Shown: positions 24,160 through 36,321 of the stretch, one piece after another
Layout: every line of letters begins with the position of its first letter
Position numbering within the stretch: the first letter of the stretch is position 1
Assembly (NCBI RefSeq): GCF_964355755.1
Contig: NC_092671.1
Location: forward strand, 36,225,304 to 36,289,303
Source of the DNA: Antedon mediterranea
Lineage: Eukaryota > Echinodermata > Crinoidea > Comatulida > Antedonidae
Direction of reading: 5' to 3'
Length of the DNA: 64,000 nucleotides
Translations under genes and position numbers: made by a program
Notes under the pieces: model-generated
Databases searched by the model: none
Seen by the model: the letters and a program-made list of their open reading frames with translations, nothing else
Told to the model about the DNA's origin: nothing

Positions 24160-25615
24160 TATGGTTGAAAAAATTGCAACAGAATTTATTTTTACCACAG
24201 TGCATTTCTATAAGGTCCCTATATAAATATACTAAAAGTCTTGAATAAGCTAGGTAAGGGAAATAGGGATTTTTTAAAACAAAATGGCCAACAATGAAAG
24301 TGAAAATGTCTAAAAAAGGACAAAATAACATAAATGATAGATATAATTACCACTTTATAACGTTTTTGCATTTTTGCTTTATAAATTTATTTACAGTTTC
24401 TAAGATCTCGTGTTATAAATTAGAAAATGGCCACAAAAAACATATCTTTAAGTATCTAGATATCCCTACGTTATAATATAGAAAATTCAGTCCTATGCTT
24501 AATGCATAGGTCTTCGGTGTCTAATAAATCAGTACTGTCTTAACAATATACTTCAACATTGGTAACGCCAGCGAGGAGGGCTATAGGAAGGGGGATCATA
24601 TGGGGAACGGTAAAGGGTCCGTCTGCCCCCTTTCCAATGGGAGGATCAGCCATGTTGGGAGAAAAATATGAATTTCCTAATGAACATAAAAAAAGAACTG
24701 CAGGAGAAAGTTTTTACTTCATGATGCATGTGTATGACGGGAAGCACTGTAAATGTATTATATAGGTGTAACGTATTTCGTTTGTGCTTTTTATACATGG
24801 AATAATCCAGAGGGATGTGATACTACATCCCACCTATCCGGTACAGAAAAAGGTGTGCTTACACCAAACGTCCAAAAAATGAAATTTGCATTGGTATAGC
24901 TATATACTGTATGGAGGGAACTAAGGATAATTTGGATAACCTAACGTTATTCTGTGAGAAATTAGTCCTCAAAAAGCCAAACGGCACCTGAAATAAAATC
25001 GATTCCCCCAACAACAAATGTTGCAAAATGTCATTGATTGCGTGTCTATTACCAGGTACAGCAGTGAAGGAAAATACTCTTTAAATGGCGTGATGTCTCC
25101 ATTTTGTGAAGAATGCCATGGCATCAGCACATGCCAAATCCCTATCTATAGACGGGGTATGATAACATGATAATGAACGAATTAATAGATTGCAAAATTG
25201 TAGTTTATTGTTTGTGACAGTGTAAATCTAAGTTTTATTAGACACTGTAGTTCTATGAATTAAATGCATATGACTATGCTGTCTATTATAACGTGGTTTG
25301 ATACTTAGATGTTTGTTTTTGCTGCCATTTTCTAAATAATTGCACTTAAATTAAAATGTATATTGCAGTTGAAATGTTTGAAACTAAAGAAACATAAAAA
25401 GCACTGTAAAAACTGCTATCAAGTGGTAATTAGATCTAATTTTTAGGCTTATTTGTTCGTCCTTGTTTACACATTTTCGCCATTGGCGGCCCATTTTGTT
25501 TAAAATCTTATTTCCCTTACCTGGATTTTTCTAGACTTTTAGTATGTTCATATATGGACCTTATCGAAATGCATTGTGTGGTGAAAACAATTCTGTTGCA
25601 ATTTGTTCAACCTTT
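24160..25615. mobile_element. Putative 1.45 kb foldback-type element with 155 bp inverted repeats
   Basis: Segment 24163-24321 and the reverse complement of 25459-25612 match closely: shared blocks are GGTTGAA, AATTGCAACAGAATT, AAGGTCC, ATACTAAAAGTCT, AGGTAAGGGAAATA, AAAACAAAATGG and GAAAATGT. The 1.1 kb between them has only a short open frame (24559-24765) with no recognised product. No transposase seen. Confidence 0.65.
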
Positions 25616-25694
25616 TATTTCTGAGCATATTATCTTTCTTGTACTATGAGTGAAAAATGACAAAATAAGCATAGACAAAATTCACGAAATGGAA

Positions 25695-25747
25695 GGGCAT
25701 TTTCTTATTTTGCGTAGGTTGCGTTGGTAGTGGGAACCACGCTTTAG
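25695..25747. mobile_element. MITE family C, right end only
   Basis: GGAAGGGCATTTTCTTA, GCGTAGGTTGCGTTGG and terminus TAGTGGGAACCACGCTTTA. Confidence 0.75.
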
Positions 25748-25879
25748 AGATTTATAGTGACATTTTATTTTATTTGACCTTCTGTCACGTGCAAAAATTC
25801 ACTTTTTTTATATTGCTCTTCTGTTGTGAAGTATTGTCATCTTCCATTTCCACCTTACTTCGTCAGCATCGAAGACCTT

Positions 25880-26190
25880 GACCTTTGTTATAATCGTTTA
25901 TAATCATCATCATCGTTATAATAATTGTTATCTTCTTCATCATATTATCAAGTCATCGTTAACATAATGACCTTCCTAGTCGTCATTATCATAACCATCA
26001 TCATCATCATTACCCACCTCAAAACCGTACTAGCATCATCGTCTTTATCATAACCATCATCATTATCATAATCATCATCATTATCACCTCAAAACCGTCA
26101 TAAGAATAATCATCTTTGTCATAATCATCATCATCATTATCATCTTCATAATATGATCGTCGTCGTCATTATGATTATTATCATTAGAAC
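25880..26190. repeat. Imperfect ATC trinucleotide-rich region
   Basis: Many ATCATCATC and ATCATAATC runs with interruptions, 3' of lectin 1. Confidence 0.8.
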
Positions 26191-26400
26191 ACAAATAAAC
26201 AGACTGTGTACAAAGAAATACTATTTTGTGTTTACACATTTTATTCTGATACAAAAATGCATATGGAAAATTACCGATATTTCTTAAAATTGTTCGTAAT
26301 TTAAAGCAAAGTGTTGTTCAATTGCCTCATAATAATTACGGTATCGTCTCTACCACTTTGGTACATCTCGTTCCGGGCTAGTTCTCTGGTGCTTGTCATA

Positions 26401-26465
26401 TCCGGTAGTGGTAGTGGTGGTTGTGGTGGTAGTGGTGGTTGTGGTAGTGGTGGTAGTAGCCACCA
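26401..26465. repeat. GTN-rich (minus strand ACN) repeat
   Basis: GTGGTGGTTGTGGTAGT-type triplets; on the minus strand one frame codes 18 consecutive threonines. Confidence 0.85.
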
Positions 26466-26602
26466 TACTTAGTTCTATTGTTTCTTTTTTTGTTATTAAT
26501 TTAAAAGTTCGTGTTATCCTGAAAATCATGGTGTCCTCTCCTATCGATTTATTCGGAGCTGTGCTATTTAAAAGTCTCTGTTCCGAGATGATTTTAGTAG
26601 GC

Positions 26603-27124
26603 CTATACCGTATTTGCTCCTTGATCATAATATCCAAAATCTTGTTGTTCTCCTGAAGGAACCATACACACGAATGGCCGTTCAAGCTCACACATAGCGT
26701 CATTCCACAATGGCATTCCTCGTCTTAAGAAGAAGGCAACACAATTTTCTATCTCACCAGATGATTGTTGACCGTTATCAGGTTGTTCTTGAGCCCAGTT
26801 TACGTATTGGAAAAGGGTTCCATCTCCCCATCTAAAAACTTCTTCGGTGTGGATGTCATTTCCGCTTGTCCAAACTGCGTAGTTTTGCGGCGAGATTGTT
26901 CCCATTAATTTCTTCAAGAAAATTTCGTCTAGTCTGCTTTTGAGAGAAATAAGCGACGCTGGCTCTCCTTGGCAGTTCATGAATCTCGAGCAAGCCATTT
27001 TTGCTTCGATCCATGGTAAAGCTTCTACAAAAATACGATAGCAGTTTGAATTATATTGTGTAAATAATGCCGGGCAACGGGCCGTTGCCACCACAAAAAG
27101 ACACGATAAAATAAGAAACCTCAT
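26603..27124 (-). CDS. Secreted C-type lectin-domain protein 1 (single exon, QPD/WND type)
   Basis: Intronless small secreted lectin of about 173 residues. The reading frame is open from 27148, but the methionine at 27124 is preferred because it directly begins a hydrophobic signal peptide (MRFLILSCLFVVATA) followed by the first domain cysteine (CPALF). The C-type lectin fold follows: NCYRIF, a CSRFMNCQGEPASL segment, WGDGTLFQYVNW, then QPDNG, ENCV, WND and the closing cysteine pair ending FVCMVPSG. QPD plus WND are the calcium and sugar ligands of galactose-type C-type lectins, so this copy may truly bind carbohydrate. It is the only one of the four lectins here with both motifs. The other three have a phase-1 intron before the last domain segment; this one does not. 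A poly-threonine-coding repeat lies just downstream (26401-26465). An AATAAA-type signal on the minus strand is at 26240-26245. Confidence 0.85.
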   Translation of the reverse strand: MRFLILSCLFVVATARCPALFTQYNSNCYRIFVEALPWIEAKMACSRFMNCQGEPASLISLKSRLDEIFLKKLMGTISPQNYAVWTSGNDIHTEEVFRWGDGTLFQYVNWAQEQPDNGQQSSGEIENCVAFFLRRGMPLWNDAMCELERPFVCMVPSGEQQDFGYYDQGANTV

Positions 27125-27149
27125 GTCGCAGCTTTCTAGTTTCAGCAAC

Positions 27150-28150
27150 TACTAAACAAAGCTTCTACAATGTTAGCAAACTATCGAGTGATGAAACCTC
27201 GATTCTTGAAAACGCGGAAGTGTAGCGCCCTCGCAAGTTGACAAGTTAAAAGTCGCCAACCAGTGACGTAATTCATGTCCTCGACCAATTAGATTGTTTG
27301 TGTGATTAAATATGCAAGGAAGCAAAACTTACGACAAATCTCAAAAGTCAGTTGTATATTTTCGTTTTCAAACACAATACAAATCTAAAAATAGGCAAGT
27401 GAATCGATTTTACCAGCTACAAAAGTTCCCAGCAATTGGGACACTGTCGGGAAATCGGTCGCCTGGCAGGAAATCTTACCTTCACTACAGATTAACGATT
27501 GTCTCAACAAAGTAATGGAGCAACCACCTGTTGTAAACGTTTGACCTGTACGTATTCATTTGTTTGATGACAGTTTAAAAACAAGGACAAAGAATGAAAC
27601 AATGTATTGTTTTAATAGTATAAATTTACATTTAGGCCTATACGTTTGATCAAATAAGAAAATCGCCATTGAGTTTATAATCAGATGAACTCAAATTGTG
27701 ATTAACACGCTAAGTAAACTCTAAGTCCAAGCAAACATTTTGTTTACCGACCTAAGTATGTTTGTAATTGTTCTAATGGCATTCGTACATATTTCCAATC
27801 ATTTTTCTTGTACACAGACAAATAACATTGATATAAACACTAGATTTCACTGACAACAGCAACATATAAAAATGCAAATTTCTTGCATATTATTTTTTTC
27901 GGAGAAACAGTAAATTTTGTATAAATAGTTCATCTAAAGGTAAAGGCTCTGAAATATATAAATACCTATTCCGCGACAAACGATTATAAATGACCTTACG
28001 TTATATTATTGGGGTCAAGTAGATATGAGAATTAGTGGGTAATTTTAAGAGGTATTAAAAAGTTGGATGTTACGATTATGTTAAGGAAACCCATTGAAAT
28101 GAATACAGCTTTACTCTCACAGGTGAAAAGTTTAAACGCGAACAATAGTT
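27150..28150. other. Intergenic DNA, nothing recognised
   Basis: Upstream flank of lectin 1 and AT-rich sequence. No motif clear enough to call. Confidence 0.5.
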
Positions 28151-28152
28151 TT

Positions 28153-28520
28153 CCTATTAAGGGGACACTTTTAACACTACGACCAATCCCTATTCAGTGG
28201 ACACTCCTATTAAGGGGACACTTTTAACACTACGACCAATCCCTATTCAGTGGACACTCCTATTAAAGGGACACTTTTACCACTACGACCAATCCCTATT
28301 CAGTGGACACTCCTATTAAGGGGACACTTTTAACAATACGACCAATCCCTATTCAGTGGACACTCCTATTAAGGGGACACTTTTAACACTACAACCAATC
28401 CCTATTCAGGGGACACTCCTATTAAGGGGACACTTTTAACACTACGACCAATCCCTATTCAGGGGACACTCCTATTAAGGGGACACTCTTAACACTACGA
28501 CCAATCTTTATTCAGTGGAA
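28153..28520. repeat. 53 bp tandem repeat, seven units, built on a MITE D core
   Basis: The unit is CTATTAAGGGGACACTTTT, then AACACTACGACCAATCC, then CTATTCAGTGGACACTC. It is nearly identical across units. Confidence 0.95.
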
Positions 28521-29149
28521 ACATCGTTCAAGGGGACACTTCGTTGAGTCCAGTAATTTTGGATCTACTGGAGTACGGTACTGTACTGTTTGGAATGATG
28601 TTTGAGTGTGTGTTATTCATCTAATCTGTCATTTTTGTTTAGCATCCATTTTTTTTGTTATTCCTAAATACGTTTTAGTTTGTTGTGTATGTTTTTTTTT
28701 ATCTTGCAAACTCATCATGGCCTGGCCTTGATCAGAGCTTTGATTTCTGTCCATGGCTGTACACGACCGATACACGACTGACAACTTTCAATTATGTATT
28801 CCAAAAATATTTAAAAACAATTGAAATACTACTTTACTATCTAAAAATAGATGAGCACCTGCACATTCGTATGGTTATTTTAGACGTGTATACCATGGGT
28901 ATAATATGTTCGTCTTTTTAAAATAGTTCAACTTACTTTAAAGACGCTATGGACGAACATTGCGTAAACGAAGGTTTTTACTGTGTAAATATATCCTAAT
29001 AATTAGCTTTTTTACTCCAAATAAGGTCTTTTAGCTTTACTCCAAATAAGGTCGTTTTAACGGTATACAAATATGACAATAGGCCTAATATTGTTATTGG
29101 CCAGACTTGACCTTAGCAATAAAATTAACTAAAGTGACAGAAATGAGTA

Positions 29150-29345
29150 TTCACTTCTGTAACAAAAAAATAATATTTATTCACATATAAAAAGAGAAAA
29201 GAAACTCAAAAACCATTGTCTGACAGACAATTTAAGTATTTGTTGCTTTACATTACATTTTTTCCAGGTAAAATAACTATTATGTGACAATAAAATGATG
29301 ACACATTCAAAAACATTTGAAATAAAAAATATTTTTCAATAAGCG
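29150..29345. mobile_element. MITE family A, worn relic
   Basis: AACCATTGTCTGACAGACAA, TTTTCCAGGTAAAATAAC and TATGTGACAATAAAATG match the A interior; both termini are lost. Confidence 0.55.
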
Positions 29346-32300
29346 AGCAGCGTTTTTTGTAAGAAATATTTCTTGTTTAATATCGTCTATCACAATATCA
29401 AATCGAAACACTAAATCGAAAGAGTGGTTTCAAATTACATAGGCATTATAATTATGATTTGTTTATAAGAATATTGACATGGATTTAGACGTGAACGTTG
29501 AAATTCAAAGTTTGAAGTATACTCGTGTTTTGATCGGATATATGACTAAGAGGATACACAGTCAAATGAAACTAAAAAAAAAAAGAATCTATGCGCATTC
29601 ATCATCATCCCTATAGATCTAATTTAAAGTTCTGTTCATATAGGCCTGTATAGTAAAACACACCATATTTGGGCATGTTATTTTCATATCCGTGTCTTTT
29701 TAATTTTTCTATTTTTTCTATTTATACACACAATTGTAAATTGATGTGTAGGCCTTATAGGCCCATCGAGTGGTGAGTAATAGAGGAAACGCTACTCATC
29801 TTGACTGGGGAAGGAAACATCTGAAATATGACTGACCTCTTTAATAACTTAATTAAACGGAGGATTTCGCGTGGGTATTTTTGTTTTTGAACTTGCATCT
29901 GCTTTGCAGAAGATATAAGTTTTTGAAAATCATCATCAACGGTTTATTTTTAGAAATCACAAAACAGAAAAGAATCATTCAATTTTGAAAACGTTATTAT
30001 AATATCGACAAAATAATTTATGATTATAAATAAAAGTGGCATTAACAAAATGTTGAGCGTATTCGATTGGAAAACTTTGAGTATAGGCCTAGTTGTTTTT
30101 CTTTTGTTAATTAGCGCAAACATTACTTTTCTGTTGAGCACAGAGGTTTCCCAATCGAATACTCAAATTGGCAACTTTAGAGCACTTTTGTAAATACTTT
30201 ATTTTTCACTCTCATAACATAATAACATAATATAGAAATAAATATGACCAAAAAAACGTTAAATGCATTATCACTGATAATAACAACATTTTACTAAATG
30301 ATTGTTAATCTACGTTGAAACACTCGTGAACAAAATACTGCGAATTCTAATTTTTTGTTTTAATCACATATTTTGGTGTTTTTCTTTCTTTTTTTCAGAA
30401 ATAAATGTAACCGGCCTATACACTTTGTCTTCAATTCGGATCTGTCTATTTCAACATCATCAGAGAAATCGACATAAATTTATACGAATTGATATGAAAT
30501 ATGTTCATTGGTAACATGAGAAAATAGATTTTTATACAATTATAATGCGTTACAATGTGTTATAATGCGTTAAAATGTGTTATAATGCGTTACAATTGTG
30601 TACAATTTTTTTTGCAAGTTCCGACTACTGTATAAGATGCTAACATTTCATCTCCTTCAGATTGAACTGTACTTATTTTAACTCGATTTAATTATGTTAG
30701 CATAATCACACATTTTATTCCTTGCTTTCATTATGATATTCAATCATACTTACCAAAAATTGGTGTGAAAGAAAGGAAACAGTACACACATTTTTTAAAC
30801 AATTTTTTTCTCTTTTTTTACAATTTTAAATTTCACCATTTTTAATTCTTTTTTTCATATAACATTGAAAGCAAGTAAATAAAATGTGTGATTATGAATT
30901 ATGAGATGAAATGTTTATGAAAATGATTATGCTATCAAAATAGACATAATGGAAATTGATAACATAATTTTTATTTATTCAATTTCTGCCATATACATAA
31001 CAAAGAAGACAAAACAATTATAAAAGGAGGCACGGAAGTGATTCATACATTCGTCTTACGAGTTTTAATGTATAGGCCAATTATTCCATATCATACATTT
31101 TAGTCATTGCCTGTTCCTATGTAACTTTCTCCCTCGGGTTTTCCTCTCTGCACAAGTCACAAATGCAAATATGTTTATGAATTCATAATGTTATTTTGAA
31201 TAGTTATATCTTATATTGTTTGAAGTTTTGAACGGCGAAATCAAACGTTGATATAAATTTGCGGTACACCGCGTATATTAGTTCTGAAAAAAGTTTCGAT
31301 ATATATGTTTTGATCGTCCTCAACATATTGATCGAAACGTCAAAAAAACTCAACAAACGTATATCATCAATATTTTTATCTTGTTATCATCTAATTGGAT
31401 TTTAATTAAACATCTTTCCAAATAATTCAGTGAAAATAACTTTTTTTACTACGGTATTAACTTAATTGACATTTTGAATTAATACAAAATTGTTTCATAA
31501 ATTTGTATAAAGTAACATATTTATTAATAATAAAACATATTTTGATTTTATTGATATTAGTATGTTATTTCAATTTAAACAACATTTATTAACGTCCAAA
31601 AGACAAAAAGTAACAAAAAACAACAATGGCAGGAGATAATAAAGAAAAATAAAAAGCTAGCTTGTCTTGACAAGTTAGTGAAACAGTGTGGTGATGGTGA
31701 GATTCCGTTTTCGGACTTTTTTTTCTGTTGCCTTAGGCTATTTCGTGGTTTATTTTACATCAACATTTCCATGTGCTCACACTTAGAGACTATTTGTATT
31801 TTGCGCTATATAAATTTAAAACCATGAAAATGGATGAAGGCAGATTGCGTTAATGCAGCTAGAATTATTTGTTTATTATACCATGATTATACTATGATTG
31901 TACATTTTTTACATGGTTTTGAAATTAATAAAATTAGTTCTAAGCACTGTTTGATAAAGTGTTTCTTTTTGTTTTATATACACATTTAATCATAACATCA
32001 GTATACAATCCTAAATTCGCAATTAATTAACCATTTTTTTAAAGCCGGAATGTTTTTATAAAATGTGCTTTGTATATTATTTACTAATGAATTGTCCTTG
32101 GTACTATCTCGAGAACTAGAACTAAGTTCACGTGAAAACGAACATCATACAATGCCTATCGAAACAAAACTTGCAAAGTTTAATAGGACGTGAATAATAA
32201 ATTGGAGGTTAAAATGTTTAAAGCTGTTAAAATGACAGTGGAAGAAAAAGATGAAAAATAGAGAGACACGTCAATTTGAAGGTTATTATAAAAAATATTC

Positions 32301-32515
32301 TATAAGGCAATCATAATGTTTTTTTGTCCCAGTTTTCAGGACAGGGTTAATTTAGCTAGTTCAACAATGTTAGAACAACAGGAAGGACATTGATATAGAA
32401 GTTGACCACGAATGAAAGCAATAACAACCAAATCATATTGTTCCAAATTTGGGCATGTGCAGTTATCGGCAATACATCTTTCTTCATACATCTTTAAAGC
32501 TCACATTTTTGTTTA
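29346..32515. other. Intergenic DNA with one dispersed repeat, otherwise nothing recognised
   Basis: AT-rich. Contains the repeat copy at 30458-30605. Short open frames on either strand lack any recognisable protein. Confidence 0.5.
30458..30605 (+). repeat. Dispersed 150 bp repeat, copy 1
   Basis: CATCAGAGAAATCGACATAA, ATACGAATTGATATGAAAT, GGTAACATGAGAAAATAG and TTATAATGCGTTACAATG runs. Nearly identical to 34829-34975. Confidence 0.9.
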
Positions 32516-32539
32516 ATTCGATAACTCATACAGTATTTC

Positions 32540-32715
32540 AATTATCAGTACAATCCCTCATTTTGGACACTTTTTTTTCAGAACACACCTCTTATTAAGG
32601 CGACACTTTCCCGTAAAACGAACGAGGGGAAACCCCTATCTATGGAAACACCGCTATAAGGGGACGCTTGGGTACCACCAAAAGTGTCCCCATAATTGGT
32701 TCTATACTTTGCATT
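32540..32715. mobile_element. MITE family D copy
   Basis: ACACCTCTTATTAAGGCGAC, TATAAGGGGACGCTTGGG and AAAGTGTCCCCATAATTGG give an imperfect inverted-repeat element. Confidence 0.6.
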
Positions 32716-32756
32716 TAATATAGCCACGCCATTTAAGCAACGTATGTTAATATAAT

Positions 32757-33133
32757 TAAAGATATATTGTCCCCCTAAAAAATATAATTTTTTTTTTGTT
32801 GAATATGCCATTTTAATGTCACATAATAGTTATTAACTTTGACCAAAAACTAGATGGGAAAAAAGTTTCTCTGAAAAAAATTGGAATTTAAAAAAAGTAG
32901 CAGCAGGTATATTTTTCTTTCATTTTTTCAGGGAAATTATTGTCTGTCGGATAATGGTTTTTGGTTAAAATTAACAGTTTCTTTTGTCTTTTTATAAGTG
33001 AGATAATTATTTTTGTTGATTTTTTTTGCTACAGAAATGAATAACTTTATTAAAACTGAAAAATGGCCTATTCAAAGTCTGATTTTATTAATTTTTATTT
33101 TTTAGGGTTCTTTGCGGGGACAATACATCTTTA
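32757..33133. mobile_element. MITE family A, full copy
   Basis: TA then AAGATATATTGTCCCCC at the left, GGGGACAATACATCTT then TA at the right. Confidence 0.9.
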
Positions 33134-33615
33134 AAGCGTTTATAATCCATTTAAGAAATCAATGTCAATGCCTTTAAAAACAGGCCTCACTGACCGGCCG
33201 GCGACCGGCCCTACTTGTCCTTGTATCAAAATAGATGGCGTTTCCGTTGGTTTTAACAAGATGTACTATAAGCGGTATCTTTGTGATAATCGCTAGTAAT
33301 TATCACTGACCTGGATAAACGGAAAGACCATACTTTATTTAAACTTCTATCAAACAAAAGAGAAGAGGTAGAAAAAAAATACATCCTGCAACGTGTAATA
33401 GACAGAAGTGGAGTTGACAGCCTATCGTAGTTTCTCAGAGATAGGTTCAGTTACAAAACACAAAAACAAAACAAAAATTGCATATATAAATATATGATAA
33501 ATCATGAATGATTCCACCGAACTTTCGAGTTAAAATAACGATAGTTATCTATTGGGATGCAGGAGTGATATTGTTTTGAACATCAACATGCAGTGTCCGT
33601 ACAGTCCGTAAGCGT

Positions 33616-33963
33616 TAAAGATGTATTGTCCCCCTGAAAAAATCATTCTTAAGACATTTTTTTTTTAATAATATGCCATTTTAATGTCACATAAAATGTA
33701 TCCACTTTGACCAAAAATGGGATCGAAAAAATGTATTTTTTACCTAAAAACCTGTAATTTAAAGCAAAAAAAGGTCAAATTGGCTGCCAGCCAATGAGTT
33801 TTTGGTTGAATTTAACCATTTATTTTGTCATTTTATAGGTGAAAACTTTAATTGGTTTTTTTACCGAAGTGATTAGCTTAATTAAATCTACAAAATAATC
33901 TCATCAAAGTATGATTTTAGTAATCTTCAATTTTTCATATTTTCGGGGGACAATACATCTTTA
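33616..33963. mobile_element. MITE family A, full copy
   Basis: TA plus AAGATGTATTGTCCCCC at the left and GGGGGACAATACATCTT plus TA at the right: a clean TA target duplication. Interior has CCAATGAGTTTTTGG. Confidence 0.95.
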
Positions 33964-34614
33964 TGTATATTTTATTTATTAAACTTTATCGCTGCACATA
34001 ACATAAAGGCAGCGAAATGAAAAGAATGAACAGGTGACAAGCACCTCTATCCCAACTTAAAATACACATATTAACAAATAGAATATATAAAGGCACAATG
34101 TAAATATAAAAATAGCTAAAATAAATTACTTACTTTTAAATACAATACCGAATACAATTTCATTCATTTATTTCATTTACTCCACATTTATTTAGTCATC
34201 AATTACAGTACATCATAATTACAGTACAACTGAAAACAGGGATCCTGCATAAAAAAGCTGTAGCTTCGTTTTTGTTGTAGGACCCTTTTACATAAGAACA
34301 AGTATATAGAACTTAAATAAAACAAAGGTGTTGTTAATCAGCATATAGTGATAAAAAGTATTTTTTGACCTGTTTTTTTATACATTTATTTTGTTTCTTT
34401 AAAATAACCGGTTTATTACCGCCATTACAAGTGAATTCTTTCCACGATTTTGGTCCATATATGTGTATAAACTGTTGACTGCAAGTTAGTCTTGTGAAGG
34501 GAATTTCGAATTCAGTTTCTGTTCTGAGGTTATGAGTAGGCCTAATACTGTCACAGTAATTAAAAATTTGAGAAATAAAATAAATAAAATACGGTATGAC
34601 GTTAAAACTTACAC

Positions 34615-34690
34615 TTTTATATATGAATATGATGTATGTATATATGAATATGATGTATGTATATATGAATATGATGTAAATATATATGTG
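34615..34690. repeat. 21 bp tandem repeat, three units
   Basis: ATATATGAATATGATGTATG repeated three times. Confidence 0.85.
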
Positions 34691-34828
34691 TACAGTCAAT
34701 AGCCACCATATGTGATCTAGTATCACAAGGACCAGTACCAGTAGGCTTACTAGTATCATTTGTTTAAATTTAATCATTTTTATGGAGAGGAGTACTCTTT
34801 TCATCATTATAATATTATCATTTTCATT

Positions 34829-34975
34829 ATCATCAGAGAAATCGACATAAATTTATACGAATTGATATAAAATATTTTCATTGGTAACATGAGAAAATAG
34901 ATGTTTATACAATTATAATGCGTTACAATGTGTTATAATGCGTTACAATGTGTTATAATGCGTTACAATGTGTGT
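34829..34975 (+). repeat. Dispersed 150 bp repeat, copy 2
   Basis: Same text as 30458-30605, with three TTATAATGCGTTACAATGTG units at the end. Confidence 0.9.
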
Positions 34976-34979
34976 GTTT

Positions 34980-36135
34980 TTTTTCGTCACCGGTATGTGA
35001 TTCATTGATGTACACGGATTCACGCTCAGCAATTTCCTTTTACTAATCTTTATAATGTTTTTTTTTTTTCATTTGATAAACGTTTTAGATTTAGATTTTT
35101 CAATTTGATTTATTATTTTAAACTGGAATTTAAAAAAACATTGTTGTTTTATTTTATTGGTGTCAGTCGACTGATTAATTGCGATCAAACACTTCTTACT
35201 AATTGATTAGCAAATCGATCAATTCTTGATTGAATACACAAATATTGATTAATCGATTGATCGATTAATTATAATCGATTAATTACAATCGATATAAATA
35301 TAGAAATAATAATAATACACATTTTTGTTAAATAAGTTCATTTGGATCTGATAATATAATGTGATAAAAACGTCAAGTTCTCTGGAAATGTAAGTACCGA
35401 TATCATCTTACAAACTTGACATTATAATTGGATCATATAAAAGTACTTTTTATCACATAATACACATTTTTCATAACCCATACATTATCTATTCATCACC
35501 ATTAAGGCCCGTTTACACTAGAACGATAACGATCGGCAATAAATAGATAAACATACATTTTGCTTGCATAAAACAAAAGAAATTAGAACAGTTTTTGTTC
35601 TACAACTATAGGATAATCATTTATGCTGTCTTTTATAAAAAAAAATCGTTTTATTGTCACGATATCATATTGCTCTTACCGATCATGACGTCATTTGATT
35701 GGAAATGTGAAATATCATTTTCATCAAACGCAGCATAGATGGTTATTTTATAGTTCTAGAATGAAAACTTTTTAAATTTTTTTTTTTGTTTCCGGTATGA
35801 AAAATGCATATTTATCGTCGATCGTCATCGCCCTTGTGTAAATGGGCATTTAGTCTTCATTTACTGTTTCCATAATCGTTTGTCATAGTTCACATAATTA
35901 TTACCCGTAATGCATTTCTGTAGTCGTATAAGGTCCAATTCATTAACTCATATATCGTATAATTTCATGCAACAATACCAACTTAATAAAAGAACTACAT
36001 TACTTTTGTCTGTGTTTTTTTTTTTATTATTAACAGTCACTTAACAAACGTTCATTTTATAAACTTTTTAAAAATAAAACATTAGATCTGAATTCAAATG
36101 ACCCGTTGCTTACAGTCCTCAAAAAGAGTCTTGGA
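34980..36135. other. Intergenic DNA, nothing recognised
   Basis: Includes an AATCGATTAATT-rich patch at 35190-35295; no gene seen. Confidence 0.5.
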
Positions 36136-36321
36136 ATTTTATTCTTTTTAGGCTCTTGTTAAATTAGCCCCAATTCTACCCTTTCTATCCATGTTAGTTA
36201 TCTTCGGATGGGTTTGTCGCAAATGATCATCACGTGATGCTTTTTGTTTTGTTTGAGGGCGTTGGTCACTGAGTGTTGTTGCGTTATTGGTGTTGATTTC
36301 TGGAGTTGTGTTCTATCTGTT

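Noticed and set aside
24559-24765. 68-residue open frame inside the foldback element
   Set aside because: No recognisable motif, no splice or promoter support; could be chance.
29655-29690. MITE B fragment (ACCATATTTGGGCATGTT)
   Set aside because: Too short and without either terminus to call an element.
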